64,000 nt of DNA, from assembly GCF_030272615.1 (NCBI RefSeq), contig NC_081409.1, positions 646,200,468-646,264,467 of the forward strand. The letters are read 5' to 3'. Source of the DNA: Cryptomeria japonica. Its lineage: Eukaryota; Streptophyta; Pinopsida; Cupressales; Cupressaceae. This document shows positions 24,862 through 35,558 of this stretch, in pieces. Positions within the stretch are counted from its first letter, which is position 1. Each line of letters starts with the position of its first letter. The position numbers were made by a program, and so were the translations under genes. The notes beneath the pieces were generated by a model. That model was not told the DNA's origin and did not search any database. It saw nothing but the letters and a program-made list of their open reading frames with translations.

Positions 24862-26372
24862 TGTTGGCATTATGTGAACCGATATGAGGACATGATGACA
24901 TTGTATGTTGTCATTAATGTCAATATGCTGAAGAGGAGAGAACCGGTATATTTGAGAATTGGTATGTTACCAAGAACCGATATATGTGAGAACCGGTATA
25001 ACACTGTGAACTAGCATTTGTGCCAAAGTGAAGCAGTGTGCTTGTTTAAGGTGAACCGGCATGTGGTGATGGGAACCGGCACATGGAAGCTTTGTATGAC
25101 TGCCAGTTGGTAGCCTCAAATTCAGGGTTTTCGGTTGAAGTGCCTCAAGCCTGTGTGACTCAATCAGTGACTTTGTGTGATGAGTTAGCATTGTAACAAA
25201 GAATAGATCATGTTACCACGTCAGCCTTGTGCACATGAAGGATCTTGCATGAAGGAGATTGTCCCTATCTACCTCGAGAATGTGCGAAGTCTGTAAATGG
25301 TGATAACGTGTGATGGGTTATCAGCTGCCATGAAATCGGTGGAAAACGAATGATGGAGAACATCTTGAGATTAGTTCAAGAATGTTGTAGTTAATGCAAT
25401 GTTCTCAATGGTTAGGATTGAACCGTTTGAATTGCTTAACCTAATAGGTTTAGGGTTTAGGGTTTATGCTATCGACCTATCTTTCCTATAAGGTCATTGT
25501 TGTGTTTCTTTTTGAAGTTGTTGGAAAAAGTTGTGTGTGAGTATCCAAGTGAAGAGATACGTGATTCTTGCCAGACCAAAAGAGAGAAGTGATACCTTTA
25601 GAGTGTAAGTGCAAAAGGTGAAGAGGAGCTAAAGCGGATCTTCATTGGCATTAAGCATTGTTACCAGATCATTGTAATACCTATTGATCTCTAACCACTT
25701 CAACAGTTGGGAAATCCCTTAACAGGGTAGCTTTAACCAGCTTACTATAAATCCTTTAACAGGGTGACTCAAAACCATTGAGTTCTTGAAATCCTCTAAC
25801 AATGTAACCTTTAACAAGGTTTAACCCTTAATCGGGTATTCTAGCCATCCCTTAACCGGGTGATCCCTAATATGATCGGTTCCTAACAGAACCTATTGTA
25901 TCAATCTTTAACCAGACAAGGCTCCTAACAGAGTAGACTTCTTAAGAGTTCAAAAATAGCTTGTGGGTATTTGTCCCCACCGTGGTTTTTCCCAATTGGG
26001 TTTCCACGTGAAAAATCTGTGTGTCATGTGTGGTGTTATTCATGTGATGGTTTAAGTGATTTGTGTCTGAAGGTAAATCATGTTAATCTAGCTGTCTATA
26101 TTTCTTTGATGATAGATTACCTATTCATGCACTAGGGTGAAATGGAAATGAAGTATTAGATTGTATGAAAAGATAAGTGTCAACCGGTTTATGCTTGTCT
26201 CAGTTATTCTCAGTTTTGTCGATTGTACTCTATTTAAGACCAATGTTACTGTTTGTCTGCCAAAGTGCAGTGTCTGCTGACAAACCGGTTTAGGATTGTG
26301 TTTTTGTCTGTACTAATTCACCCCCCCCTCTCAATACCGGTTTGGTACTATCCGTTCATCATTGAGTTATCA
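24862..26372 (+). repeat. 3' LTR of S1 (1511 bp)
   Basis: It runs TGTTGGCATTATG to TTATCA and is followed by TSD ATCTT. It closely matches 19006-20452 but is longer by a short segment around 25860-25910 (repeated 'ctaacagaac' text). Confidence 0.9.
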
Positions 26373-26978
26373 ATCTTAACCGAACACAATTCAAATTAGG
26401 TCGGCACTAAAAATTCTCAAAGTGGAAAAGAATGTAAAGTGGACCACAACAAATCTTAACTATGACCAAAATAAACATCAAACATTATAGAATGATCCAT
26501 AATTGTTGGAGCACTAGTGTGAAGTGTAAACACTCAAGGTCAGCTAAACCTAGAGTAAACACCATTAAACTTTGAAACACCACTTTTGAAGCCCAATAAA
26601 TTATGCCAATTGAATAGAATGAAGCTAATGATATTATCAACTTATCTCCAAACTACAACACTACAAACCATAAAGCGGAGAAATCATGTATTTCACACAA
26701 AACATTATCAAACACTATCACACACTAGTGAATGAAACTTCCTTAGCATAGAAATCTAGAGAACCAAATCCCAAATATAGCATCTCTAAATGCTTCTTAA
26801 CAATATATCCAACCCACATGAATAGATGTATAATATATAATATATGCGGAGAAAATATCCCAGCACAATTGCATAAAAACCTCAATATAACCTATACCAA
26901 CTGGTCACTAATGATAATCAAGGCATCTTGACATCAATGACAACAGATCAACAACTCATTCTAACCCAAATTGCAACA

Positions 26979-26990
26979 AGTACTACCACT
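26979..26990 (-). pseudogene. Twelve-base G1 protease scrap between two insertions
   Basis: Between the L5 end (26978) and the S3 start (26991), the minus strand reads the codons for Gly-Ser-Thr. These complete the IIDGG-ST protease signature whose other parts are at 38282 and 10666. Confidence 0.5.
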
Positions 26991-28357
26991 TGTTGGACAT
27001 TGTTGCTGCTAGGATATGTTATTGTCATTGATGTCAACATATTCCTATGATTTATTGCTCCGGTGATTGCATATTGGTTTATTGGGATCATGATTTGGTG
27101 TATGGAGTATTTCTAGTATCATTATATTCTTTTGTATTGGTTTTGGTGATCCAGAAAGCATAATTAATCATATCATATGATCTGGTTTGCAATTTGTTTT
27201 TTTGTTCAGTACTTTGCAGAGTTCAGTGTTTCCACCTGTATATTCCAATGTGATTAGATCTTGAGCTGATATTTTTAGGAGATTTTTTAGGATGGTATTG
27301 TGTATCTTAATTTCAAATGGTTCATGATTTGGTTCTCTGCCAGTTATCTTTCTTCTTGACAGTTGTTATTGTTTGAAGTGTTATTGAGGTTCAGATGTTG
27401 ATCAATGAAGATTTGATAAGTGGTGTTGGTACAACTATTACTGATGATTCTAATGTGTTTGTTGGTGTTTCCTAATTGTGTCCGAATTATTTTTATGTTC
27501 CGCATTGATTTTTGTGTAATTTCTTGGTGATTTTGTTGAACTGGTGATGTTCTTCGTGTTATGCAGTTTTCCTACTGGTGTAGCATGTTGCGGTTGATCT
27601 TGGCATAATTACCAGTGGTGATGAGTGTTTGGATATTTGGTTTAGGAGCATGTTATATCATGTATATCATTATATTGGTATAATGGTCAATCTTTATATC
27701 ATGTAATGCAATTTTGTAATCATGAGTTGAGGATTTAACCGACCTTGTTGTCAAGGTTGATTATTTGTATAAATAGGTGATATTGTCATATAATTTAGGT
27801 ATCAAGGTTGTGTCTGCATTATTAGAGAGTGATGTATGTGAAAACAAATGATTCATCTTTTGGTGTAGTATATTGAGCAGAGATTGGTGTTGCAGAGTAG
27901 ATAGATCAACTTAACCAGAACTATCATCAGGCATTAGCAGATGTTGTTATTGCAATTCATTTGATTCTGAATTGTTGTCTGAACATTTTGTAAGTCAGTG
28001 AGACTTCCTTGTAAGGTAGTGAACCTTCCCTTAGGGTTGTATCCTTCTGGGTTATTGTATCTTAAGTTGTAAAATCTAGCCAATGTGCCTAAATGTTTGT
28101 GTATTCCCCATTGTAACATTCACACATAAAACAACAGAGTATCATCTTACTATGGGTAGGTTCCCACCGTGGTTTTTTCCTGAATCAGGCTTTCCACATA
28201 AAAATCTTGGTGTTGTGTGTTGTGCTATCAATTTTCTTCTTTTTATTGTTACTGCAGTTTATCCAATTTGTGTTTGTGGTTAATATTGGTAGATCAGGTG
28301 AAAACTGATTCACACACCCCCCCCCCTCTCAGTTTTCCTTCATTGTTGTTGCCAACA
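26991..28357 (+). repeat. 5' LTR of S3 (1367 bp)
   Basis: It runs TGTTGGACATTG to GCCAACA. It has a perfect 9-bp hairpin, GAAAACTGA (28300-28308) with TCAGTTTTC (28329-28337), around a C-rich loop. Confidence 0.9.
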
Positions 28358-28359
28358 AT

Positions 28360-28371
28360 TGGTATCAGAGC
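28360..28371 (+). other. Primer binding site of S3
   Basis: TGGTATCAGAGC, two bases past the LTR. Confidence 0.92.
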
Positions 28372-28421
28372 TAGATCCTCCAAAAGAAGCAGTTAAGCTT
28401 AACCGTTTGAGGAGATCCAGG

Positions 28422-29560
28422 ATGGAAACTGGAAGTGGAAATGTTATCTTTAAGAAGGAGACTTTGAGGATTGATGGAAGTAACTATGCTATATGGAAGA
28501 ACTGAATGGAAGTGCACTTGAGATGTCTTGGAGAGGATTACTAGAAGATTACTAAAAATGTCGATTATTTTCCTCCGAATGGATCGGTTACTCCTAATGA
28601 GATCAAAGAAGATTAAAATAACATTAGAGTGAAGGAAGCATTGCTGAGCACCCTGACTGATTTAGAGATGACTAATGTAATGGGACTTCAGACTGCACAT
28701 GAGATCTCAGAGAAGCTTAAAAATTTGTATGAAGGAGATAAGAAAGTCAAAGTTTCTAAGTTGCAGAGTTTGAAAGGGAAGTATGAGATGCTGAAGATGG
28801 GAGATGATGAGAACATAAACACCTTTATGGCTACGGTGAATGAACTTGTCCTAGGTATCAAATGTGCCAATGGAACCCTTGAAGAAGATGAAATTGTTGC
28901 CAAGGTATTGAGATCATTGCCTCTTGCTTAAAAACATAAGGTAGCTTCTATTAATGAGATCTAGAGTGTGACTACTATGACAAAAGACTTGTTGGTTGGA
29001 AAGCTTGTTGCATTTGAACTAAGTGAATTTGCTAAATCACATAGAAATTTTGAGACAACATTTAGAGCATCTCTATCTGCAAAGTAGAAGTATGACCCTA
29101 AAGAATGGAGAATATCCAGGTATGAAAGAGAGAGAGAAGAGAGATGGAAGAGAAAGAAAGAGAATTGGAAGAGCTTGAAGAGTTGATTGCTCAAAGATTG
29201 CCTAAGGGATCTGGTAAGTATGATAAAAAATTGCCTCTGAAATGTTTCTCTTGCAATAAGATAGGACATTTTTTTTTAGATGCTCGGAAAGAATGTCTAA
29301 ATATGATAGGCATGATAAATTTGATAAGCATGATAGAAATGATAGATATGAGAAGTATGATAAGACTTACAAGCCTAATCGGAAGGATAATCATCAAAAT
29401 AAATGTTATTATGTTGTTGATGAAGGTGTTACAAATGAAGAATCGGAAGGAGATGAAGTGGTGTTTATTACTATTAAAGAAGATGGATCAATACATGTTG
29501 ATTCCACAAGCTGCACTATTGAGGAGAAAGCTTTAGCTGCTAAAGTTGAAGAGAAAGATG
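28422..29560 (+). pseudogene. gag: Copia gag of S3
   Basis: The ATG at 28422 starts METGSGNVIFKKETLRIDGS. Recognisable gag text is GSNYAIWKN-stop-MEVHLR (Trp to stop), LKNLYEGDKKVKVSKLQSLK, EEDEIVAKVLRSLP and the knuckle start CFSCNKIGHF. A frameshift in the knuckle moves the downstream frame to 29293. At least six stops are present. An Asp/Lys/Arg repeat follows (KYDRHDKFDKHDRNDRY). Probable role is capsid and nucleocapsid. Confidence 0.8.
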
Positions 29561-30755
29561 AATGTGTGATTAACAGTAGTTGTTCACATCATATGACCGG
29601 TGATAAAAGAAAATTTGTGAATATTGAAAGGTATGATGGTGGAATAGTAAGATTTGGAGATGACAAAGCTTGTGTAATCCGTAGTAGAGGTTTTGCTTCC
29701 TTTGATGGCAAGCATAACACTGATGATGCCTTGTATGTTGAAGGTTTGAAGCACAATTTTTTAAGTGTTGGACAAATGGTTGACAAAGGTAATGATTTAC
29801 AATTCAAGAATGGTAAATGAAAGATCCTAAATGCCTCTAGTATAGAGATTTCATCAGGAACTAAGACTAAAGGTAATATCTTTCATTTGAATACTGGTGA
29901 GAAAATTTGATTGATTGCTCAGATTAATGAAAGTTGGTTGTGGCATAGAAGAATGTGTCATGTTAATTTTGATTCAATGATTAAGATCAGTTCTACACAA
30001 GCTATTGGAGATTTGTCTAAAATTAATCCTGCTAATCCGGTATGTAAAGAATGTCAAATGGGTAAGAAAACAAGAATTTGTTTCAAGAGTAAGCAGTATA
30101 CATCTGATGGGTTGCTAGATCTTGTGCATACTGAAGTATGTGGACCTACAAATTCTATAAGTGTGCAGTGTGACATACATTTTATGTTGCTAATTAATGA
30201 TTATTCTAGAATGACGTGGGTTGTCTTTTTGAAGGAGAAATCACAAGCATTAGATAAATTCAATATATTCTAAGAAAAGGTTGAGACTGAGACAAGATTA
30301 AAAGTGAAATGTCTAAGATCTGACAGAGGAGGATAATTCTACTGTGGTGAGTTTGATTCATTCTATGAGAAGCATGGGATTAGAAAACAATTATCTACTC
30401 CTAAAAGCCCACAACAGAATGGAGTTGTTGAAAGGAAGAACATGACTGTTTTGGATGATGCAAGGACTATGTTGATTGAAGGGAACATTCTGAAGATCTA
30501 CTGGAGATAATTTGTTAGCACTTTTGTTTAGACATTCAATCAAGTTCATATAAAAGGTGATACAGGTAAGACTATTTATGAGATATGGTTTGGTCATGTT
30601 CCTACTGTGAGATATTTCAGAATTTTTGGTAACAAGTGTTATATCAAGAGAGATGAGGATAAAGGAAACTTTGATGCAAGAAGTGATGAAGGAATTTTCT
30701 TGAGATATTCAAGAAAAAGCAAAACCTACCGGTACTATAATAAAGACTAAGAAAG
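29561..30755 (+). pseudogene. pol: Copia protease and integrase of S3
   Basis: The protease site reads ECVINSSCSHHMTGD, with the catalytic DSG changed to NSS. The integrase zinc-binding region is LWHRRMCHVNFD plus CKECQMGK. The core shows DLVHTEVCGP (the usual Asp is Glu), RSDRGG and NGVVERKN. Stops interrupt at about 29818, 29908, 30271, 30334, 30508 and 30529. The integrase end has YFRIFGNKCYI. Confidence 0.8.
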
Positions 30756-32182
30756 ATAGTGGAAAGTGCAAATGTGAAGGTTGATGAAAACTATAGAAAA
30801 GAAATCAGAGCATGTGGATATGATGATGGTAAACATATTGTTCTAACACCTATTCAGACTGAAGAATTGAAGCAGAATGATCTGGTAGAGACAATTAATC
30901 CAGATGTTGTTGTTGTCGGTGGAGAGGTGCAGGAACCTGAAAATTAGAATAATCAGAAGACCTCAAGGTATGTAAGATTGAATCATTCTGAAAATCCAAT
31001 TATTGGTGATAAAAATAAAGGTGTGATGACTAGAAGAAGGCTAGCTACTGAAGAGGTATGTTTGATTTCTAAAATTGAACCTAAAGATGTTGTGGAAGCT
31101 TGCAAAGATGAAAATTGCTTAAGAGCTATGGAAGAAGAATTAGATCATATTGAAAAGACTGACACATGTGACCTTATGCCTAGACCTAAAGATAAGAATG
31201 TGATTGGTACTAAATGGGTATTCAGGAACAAATTGAATGAAGTCAGTGAAGTTGTCGGAAATAATGAAAGACTAGTATGCAAAGGATATTCATAGAAAGA
31301 AGGAATTGATTATGAGGAGACTTTTGCTCTGGTAGCCAGACTTGAAGATATTAGACTATTTCTTGCATATGTAGCCTATAAAGATTTCAAGGTATATTAG
31401 ATGGATGTCAAGTCAACTTTTCTGAATGGTGATCTTAAGGAAGAAGTCTACATTGAGCAACCTGATGTATTTTCATTATCAGATGATAGAGACATCATAT
31501 GCAAACTAAAGAAAGCTCTTTATAGATTGAAATAAGCCCCTAGATCGTAGTATGATAGATTGAATAAGTATTTGCTGAAATTGGGATTTAACAAAGGTAT
31601 TGTTGATAGTAGTTTGTTTTTCAAGATTGAGAATGATAACATCTTAATTATTGAAGTTTTTTTTGATGATATTATCTTTGGAGGAGATTATAACTTGAGT
31701 ATGAAATTTTCTGGTGATATGCAAAAAGAATTTGAGATGTCTATGATAGGAGAGATGAAATTTTTCTTAGGTTTCTAGACTTCACACACTAGAAAAGGTA
31801 TTTTTATATCTCAAACTAAATATGTGAAGGAATTGTTGAAGAAGTTTGGGCTAGATGACTCCAAACTGGTTGGAACTCCTATGGTGACTAGGTGCAAATT
31901 GTCTAAAAATGATGAATCTCCGAAAGTTAATCAGTCTTTGTATAAATCTATGGTTGGTGGACTACTATATGTTACTCCCATACTGGACCAAACATTATCC
32001 AGGTTATGTGCATGGCTACTAGATATCAAGTTGATTTGAAAGAGAGTCATGTCACTATTGTAAAGAGGATATTCAGATACTTGAAAGGGACTGTGGATTA
32101 TGGTTTGTGGTATCCGAGGAACGATTATTTCATGTTATGTTCTTACACTAATGTTGATTGGGTTGGTGATATTGATGACTAG

Positions 32183-33525
32183 TGTGAGGTCCTACCCCGA
32201 CCCATCCTAGCATTTCAGTGATTTTCATGTTGGAACTATTATGGATGCTTTATTTTTATGCATTATGGATATAGAACTTTATATGATCCCAGGAATTTGA
32301 TAACATTGATATATTGATGCTTCATTTCTATGCCTTGTGAATATAGAATTTTATATGATTCTAGAATAGGATAACATTGAGATGATGCATGTCATTATTT
32401 GATTTGCAGGACTTTATCAGTATGCTAGAAATATGATGCATATCTTATGAATGGATTAAAATTATGAGGATTATGATAATTGCTTATGTGAAGTTGCTTT
32501 GATATATGGAAAATTAAATTATATGATGTCAATTGTATGCAGCGTGATTGAGGTGTATTCTTATTTATGTGTTTAATATTATATGAGGCTATTTGGTAAT
32601 TACTAATGTGTATGAGATGCAGAGGAAAATTATCCATGTGACCATGGAAACATTGTGGAGAATCAAGCCTAGGCCTATGTACGTTCGTAAAACCAGGGGT
32701 TGTCTATTTTGAGAGACAACATCCCGTATATATCGTATTTTATTCATAAACGTAAAATGTTTACATGAGTGTAAATTTTATTTACTAAACTGTTTAAATC
32801 ATTCAAGGGACAATCGCCACATGTGTATTTGTGATGTGGAATTATTTTGTAGTGTCACTTGACACACATGTTGTATGTTGTGTTGGTAATTGTCATGTCA
32901 CCTTTTTGAGAGATTTACTTTTTGTTTAATTGATATATTTCCAAATTATCCTTGAACGTTCCAAGAAATCTAGGATAGTGAGCCATAAGGAGGGTCAACT
33001 CAGAGTTGACCCGTAGGTTGACTTTAGGTGGACTTTCAAAGGCTTAAATCAACTCCTAGAGTCAGTTTTGGGGCATTTTTATTGGGCCTCATGGGGTGCC
33101 TATGGGTGAAGGCCAAATTTGGCTATGTGTCCTTCCCCTAGGACTTGTTTAACCACCCAAAAAAGTGGGTTTTCCTAGACGGTCGAATTTCATCTTTAGG
33201 AGTGCCATCCTTAGTTAGTTAACCTTCTTGGTAGGTGTTATTCCTCTTCCCCATTTCATTCCTCTTCTTGAGATGCCTTGGTTAGGGAGTGTGTAAGACC
33301 TAGGGAAGACCAACCAATGGGAGCCTCTCACTCTATCCAAGAGGTTGGAAGGAGTGAGAGAAGCCTTCTCAGGCTACAGATTGAGGCTTAGTGAATTAAT
33401 CACCCACTCTCCATCTTTGGAGATTTTGACAATTTTGGGAGAAAAAAACCAGTTTTAGAATAGGAATTTTGGCTAAGTGTTATAGAAAAGATTTGAGGAA
33501 TTGGGTTGCTCTTCTCCAAGCTATT

Positions 33526-33614
<89 letters not shown>

Positions 33615-33636
33615 TAAATATATTTTAAATAAGAAA

Positions 33637-33669
<33 letters not shown>

Positions 33670-35121
33670 CCTTGGTGATAGAATGATATATATATATATA
33701 TATATATATATTTCAAAAAAAGTTTAATTACAAAAAAAAATTGGAAGAAACCCCACCCAAGGGTCCCGTGGAGCCAAAGCTCCACGTGGAAGCCCCTCGA
33801 CGACCTGAGCCCACAAAGGCGCCGGTGGCACCGCTGCAAGCCGCGTCGCGTAGGGGCGGCCTTGGCCGCCACTGTGGACTACGCCCCGCAAGGACACCGC
33901 GGCATCACTGCGGACCGTGACCCGCAGTGGCGTCTCGGCGTCGTTGCAGATGGCCCCGTACCTCTACGACTCCTCTGTGACTCTCCCTCCTCCCTTCAGG
34001 TGGCTCCACCTTCAAACCCCGCCTGCCTCCATTTCGACCGCCGCCTCCTCCGTACCCTACAAAACACACAAGACATACACACACAAAAAAATAATAATAA
34101 TAAACCCTAACCCGAGCATTTAAATAATAAAAAGAAACTTAGAAATGCAACCCTAGCCCATATTCGGGTTAGGGTTAGCAAATAATAATAAAAAAAAGGG
34201 ATTGTTAAGTTGATCTTAAATAAAATATAGGAGAAGATATTACTCATCCCTAATTAGGGTTGAGATTTAAAATATCAATTAAAATAAGAAAAGGGGGAAG
34301 TATTTTTTTTAATTTTGAAAAAAGACTTCCCCCCCAATTTAATTTTAGCTATATGTGTTATTAATTTACAACTCCTTATTTGGTTAGAGGGAAAATTAAT
34401 TTTAATATAGATTTTTTTATATATAGGATTTGAAGTGGAGATTAATGTTATATAGTTACATTAATCGCATAATTGATTTAATTTTTTTAACTACAGAAAC
34501 TATATAGATAATTTTTGTATTTAATTAAATATGCCTGTCAAGTTAAATTTAATTTGGGGGGAATTTGTAAATGAGGGTTATTAATTATTTTATTCAAAAT
34601 TTTAACCTATGAGGCCAATTTTGGCCATATTATTTAGTCGTCAAAATTTGAATGTTTAGGGGAAATTAAATTGGCTATAGTATAAATTAGATTTATTTGG
34701 CAAATAACATTATTAATTTTGAAACCTTATTGGCTAAATATAAATAATGAATTTTGCGTGTGCTTGATTAATTAAATTTTAGATTTAAGATATCTGCATC
34801 ATTATTCAATTAGCCTGAAAAAATTTAAATGCAATTTAAATATTTAATTTTCCCTCGACTTTAATTAGCAGCAATTTAATTAGGTTGATTAAATTAACTA
34901 ATTAAATTGCGAGGATCCTCTTAAGGAATAATTAGTCCTCATTAATTAATGTCACTTTTATGAGTGAGTTAATTATTCCAATCCTAGTAAACAATTCTAC
35001 TTGCATCTTAGTTAAGACAAAACTCAATTGATTTCATTTTAATGTAGACTATTTCTGAGTTTATGTTGTTTTAAAAAAAAAAATTGTTGTTCCATTTTTG
35101 CCCAAAAATTTGGGCACGAAA
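32183..35121 (+). mobile_element. Non-coding 2.9-kb insertion R1 (possible long solo LTR or LARD-type element)
   Basis: The TSD is ACTAG (32178-32182, 35122-35126). It starts TGTGAGGTCCTACC and ends GGGCACGAAA next to a near-palindrome (TGCCCAAAAATTTGGGCA). In order it holds a tandem ~80-bp duplication near the start, a marker block (tgtacgttcgtaaaaccagg, about 32678), long TA repeats, a GC-rich island (about 33760-34060), telomere-like AACCCTAA words and a long AT-rich part. No ORF of substance is present. A related reverse copy is at about 54655-58680. The Gypsy-like start suggests a long LTR, but no primer site or polypurine tract is visible. Confidence 0.6.
33529..33711. repeat. TA dinucleotide repeats in R1
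   Basis: There are three TA runs: 33529-33611 (about 41 units), about 33648-33668 and about 33687-33711, separated by A-rich sequence. The minus-strand frame through it is only repeat-encoded Tyr/Ile and is not a gene. Confidence 0.95.
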
Positions 35122-35558
35122 ACTAGAAGAGTTCCTTCGGTGGTGCTTTCTTTTTGGGTAAGAAATTATTTTCATGGGCTAGTAAGAAACAGGATTCAGT
35201 GTCCTTATCTACTGCTGAAGCTGAGTACATTGTTGTTTCTAGTAACTGCACTCAAGTAGTTTGGATGAAGAAAATGTTGAAGGATATCAAAGTTATCTAT
35301 GATGAGCCTACTATCATATATTTTGATAATTTCAGTGCTATTAATATGTCAAAGAACTCGGTGCAACATTAAAAGACTAAACATGTATCAATCAAGTATC
35401 ATTTCTTGAGAGAAAAAGCCAGTGAAGAGGAAGTGAAGCTAGAATATGTATCTACCAAGGAACAGATTGTTGATATTTTTACTAAGCTTTTTCTTGTAGA
35501 TACATTTTTCTATTTGAGAGACAAGTTAGTGGTATCTACCCCTCCTGATGAGAACTAG

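Larger units (their letters stand above)
11340..26372 (+). mobile_element. Copia (Sirevirus-like) element S1, complete in structure, split by N2
   Basis: The element starts TGTTGGCAT at 11340 and ends TTATCA at 26372, flanked by the perfect TSD ATCTT (11335-11339 and 26373-26377). The 5' LTR is interrupted after nine bases by N2 (11349-19000) and resumes after the duplicated GGCAT. Gene order is gag, protease, integrase, reverse transcriptase, RNase H, which is Copia order. Primer site, polypurine tract and both LTRs are present. Each reading frame carries a few stops, so it is probably no longer active alone. Confidence 0.9.
10667..26978 (-). mobile_element. Solo LTR L5, split by the S1 insertion
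   Basis: The two halves are 10667-11339 and 26378-26978 (about 1.27 kb together). On the minus strand it starts TGTTGCAATTTGGG at 26978 and contains 'TGTCATTGATGTCAAG'. Near its 3' end it has the oligo-C hairpin (CAACTGA/TCAATTG on plus at 10681-10710). Flanks AGTAC (26979-26983) and AGTAT (10662-10666) look like a decayed TSD. No internal region is left, so it is a recombination product. It lies in the protease of Gypsy element G1. The plus-strand left end (TCTTATGCAC) does not show the expected TG, so that border is less sure. Confidence 0.6.
30759..35558 (+). pseudogene. pol: Copia reverse transcriptase and RNase H of S3, split by a 2.9-kb insert
   Basis: Reverse transcriptase blocks are [14 protein letters not shown]-stop-MDVKSTFLNG, LK-stop-APRS and VFFDDIIFGG. 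RNase H starts after RYLKGTVDYGLWY and reads GDIDD to 32182. It resumes at 35127 with GGAFFLGKKLFSWASKKQ, STAEAEYIV, INMSKNS and STKEQIVDIFTK, ending at 35558. Several stops sit where relatives have Gln or Trp codons (CAG to TAG, TGG to TAG). The insert copies ACTAG on both sides. Confidence 0.85.

Noticed and set aside
33480-33872. Minus-strand frame of 130 codons
   Set aside because: It is mostly Tyr/Ile from TA repeats; no conserved part.
34100-34180. Telomeric repeat array
   Set aside because: Only one or two AACCCTAA words occur, not an array; treated as a possible promoter motif.
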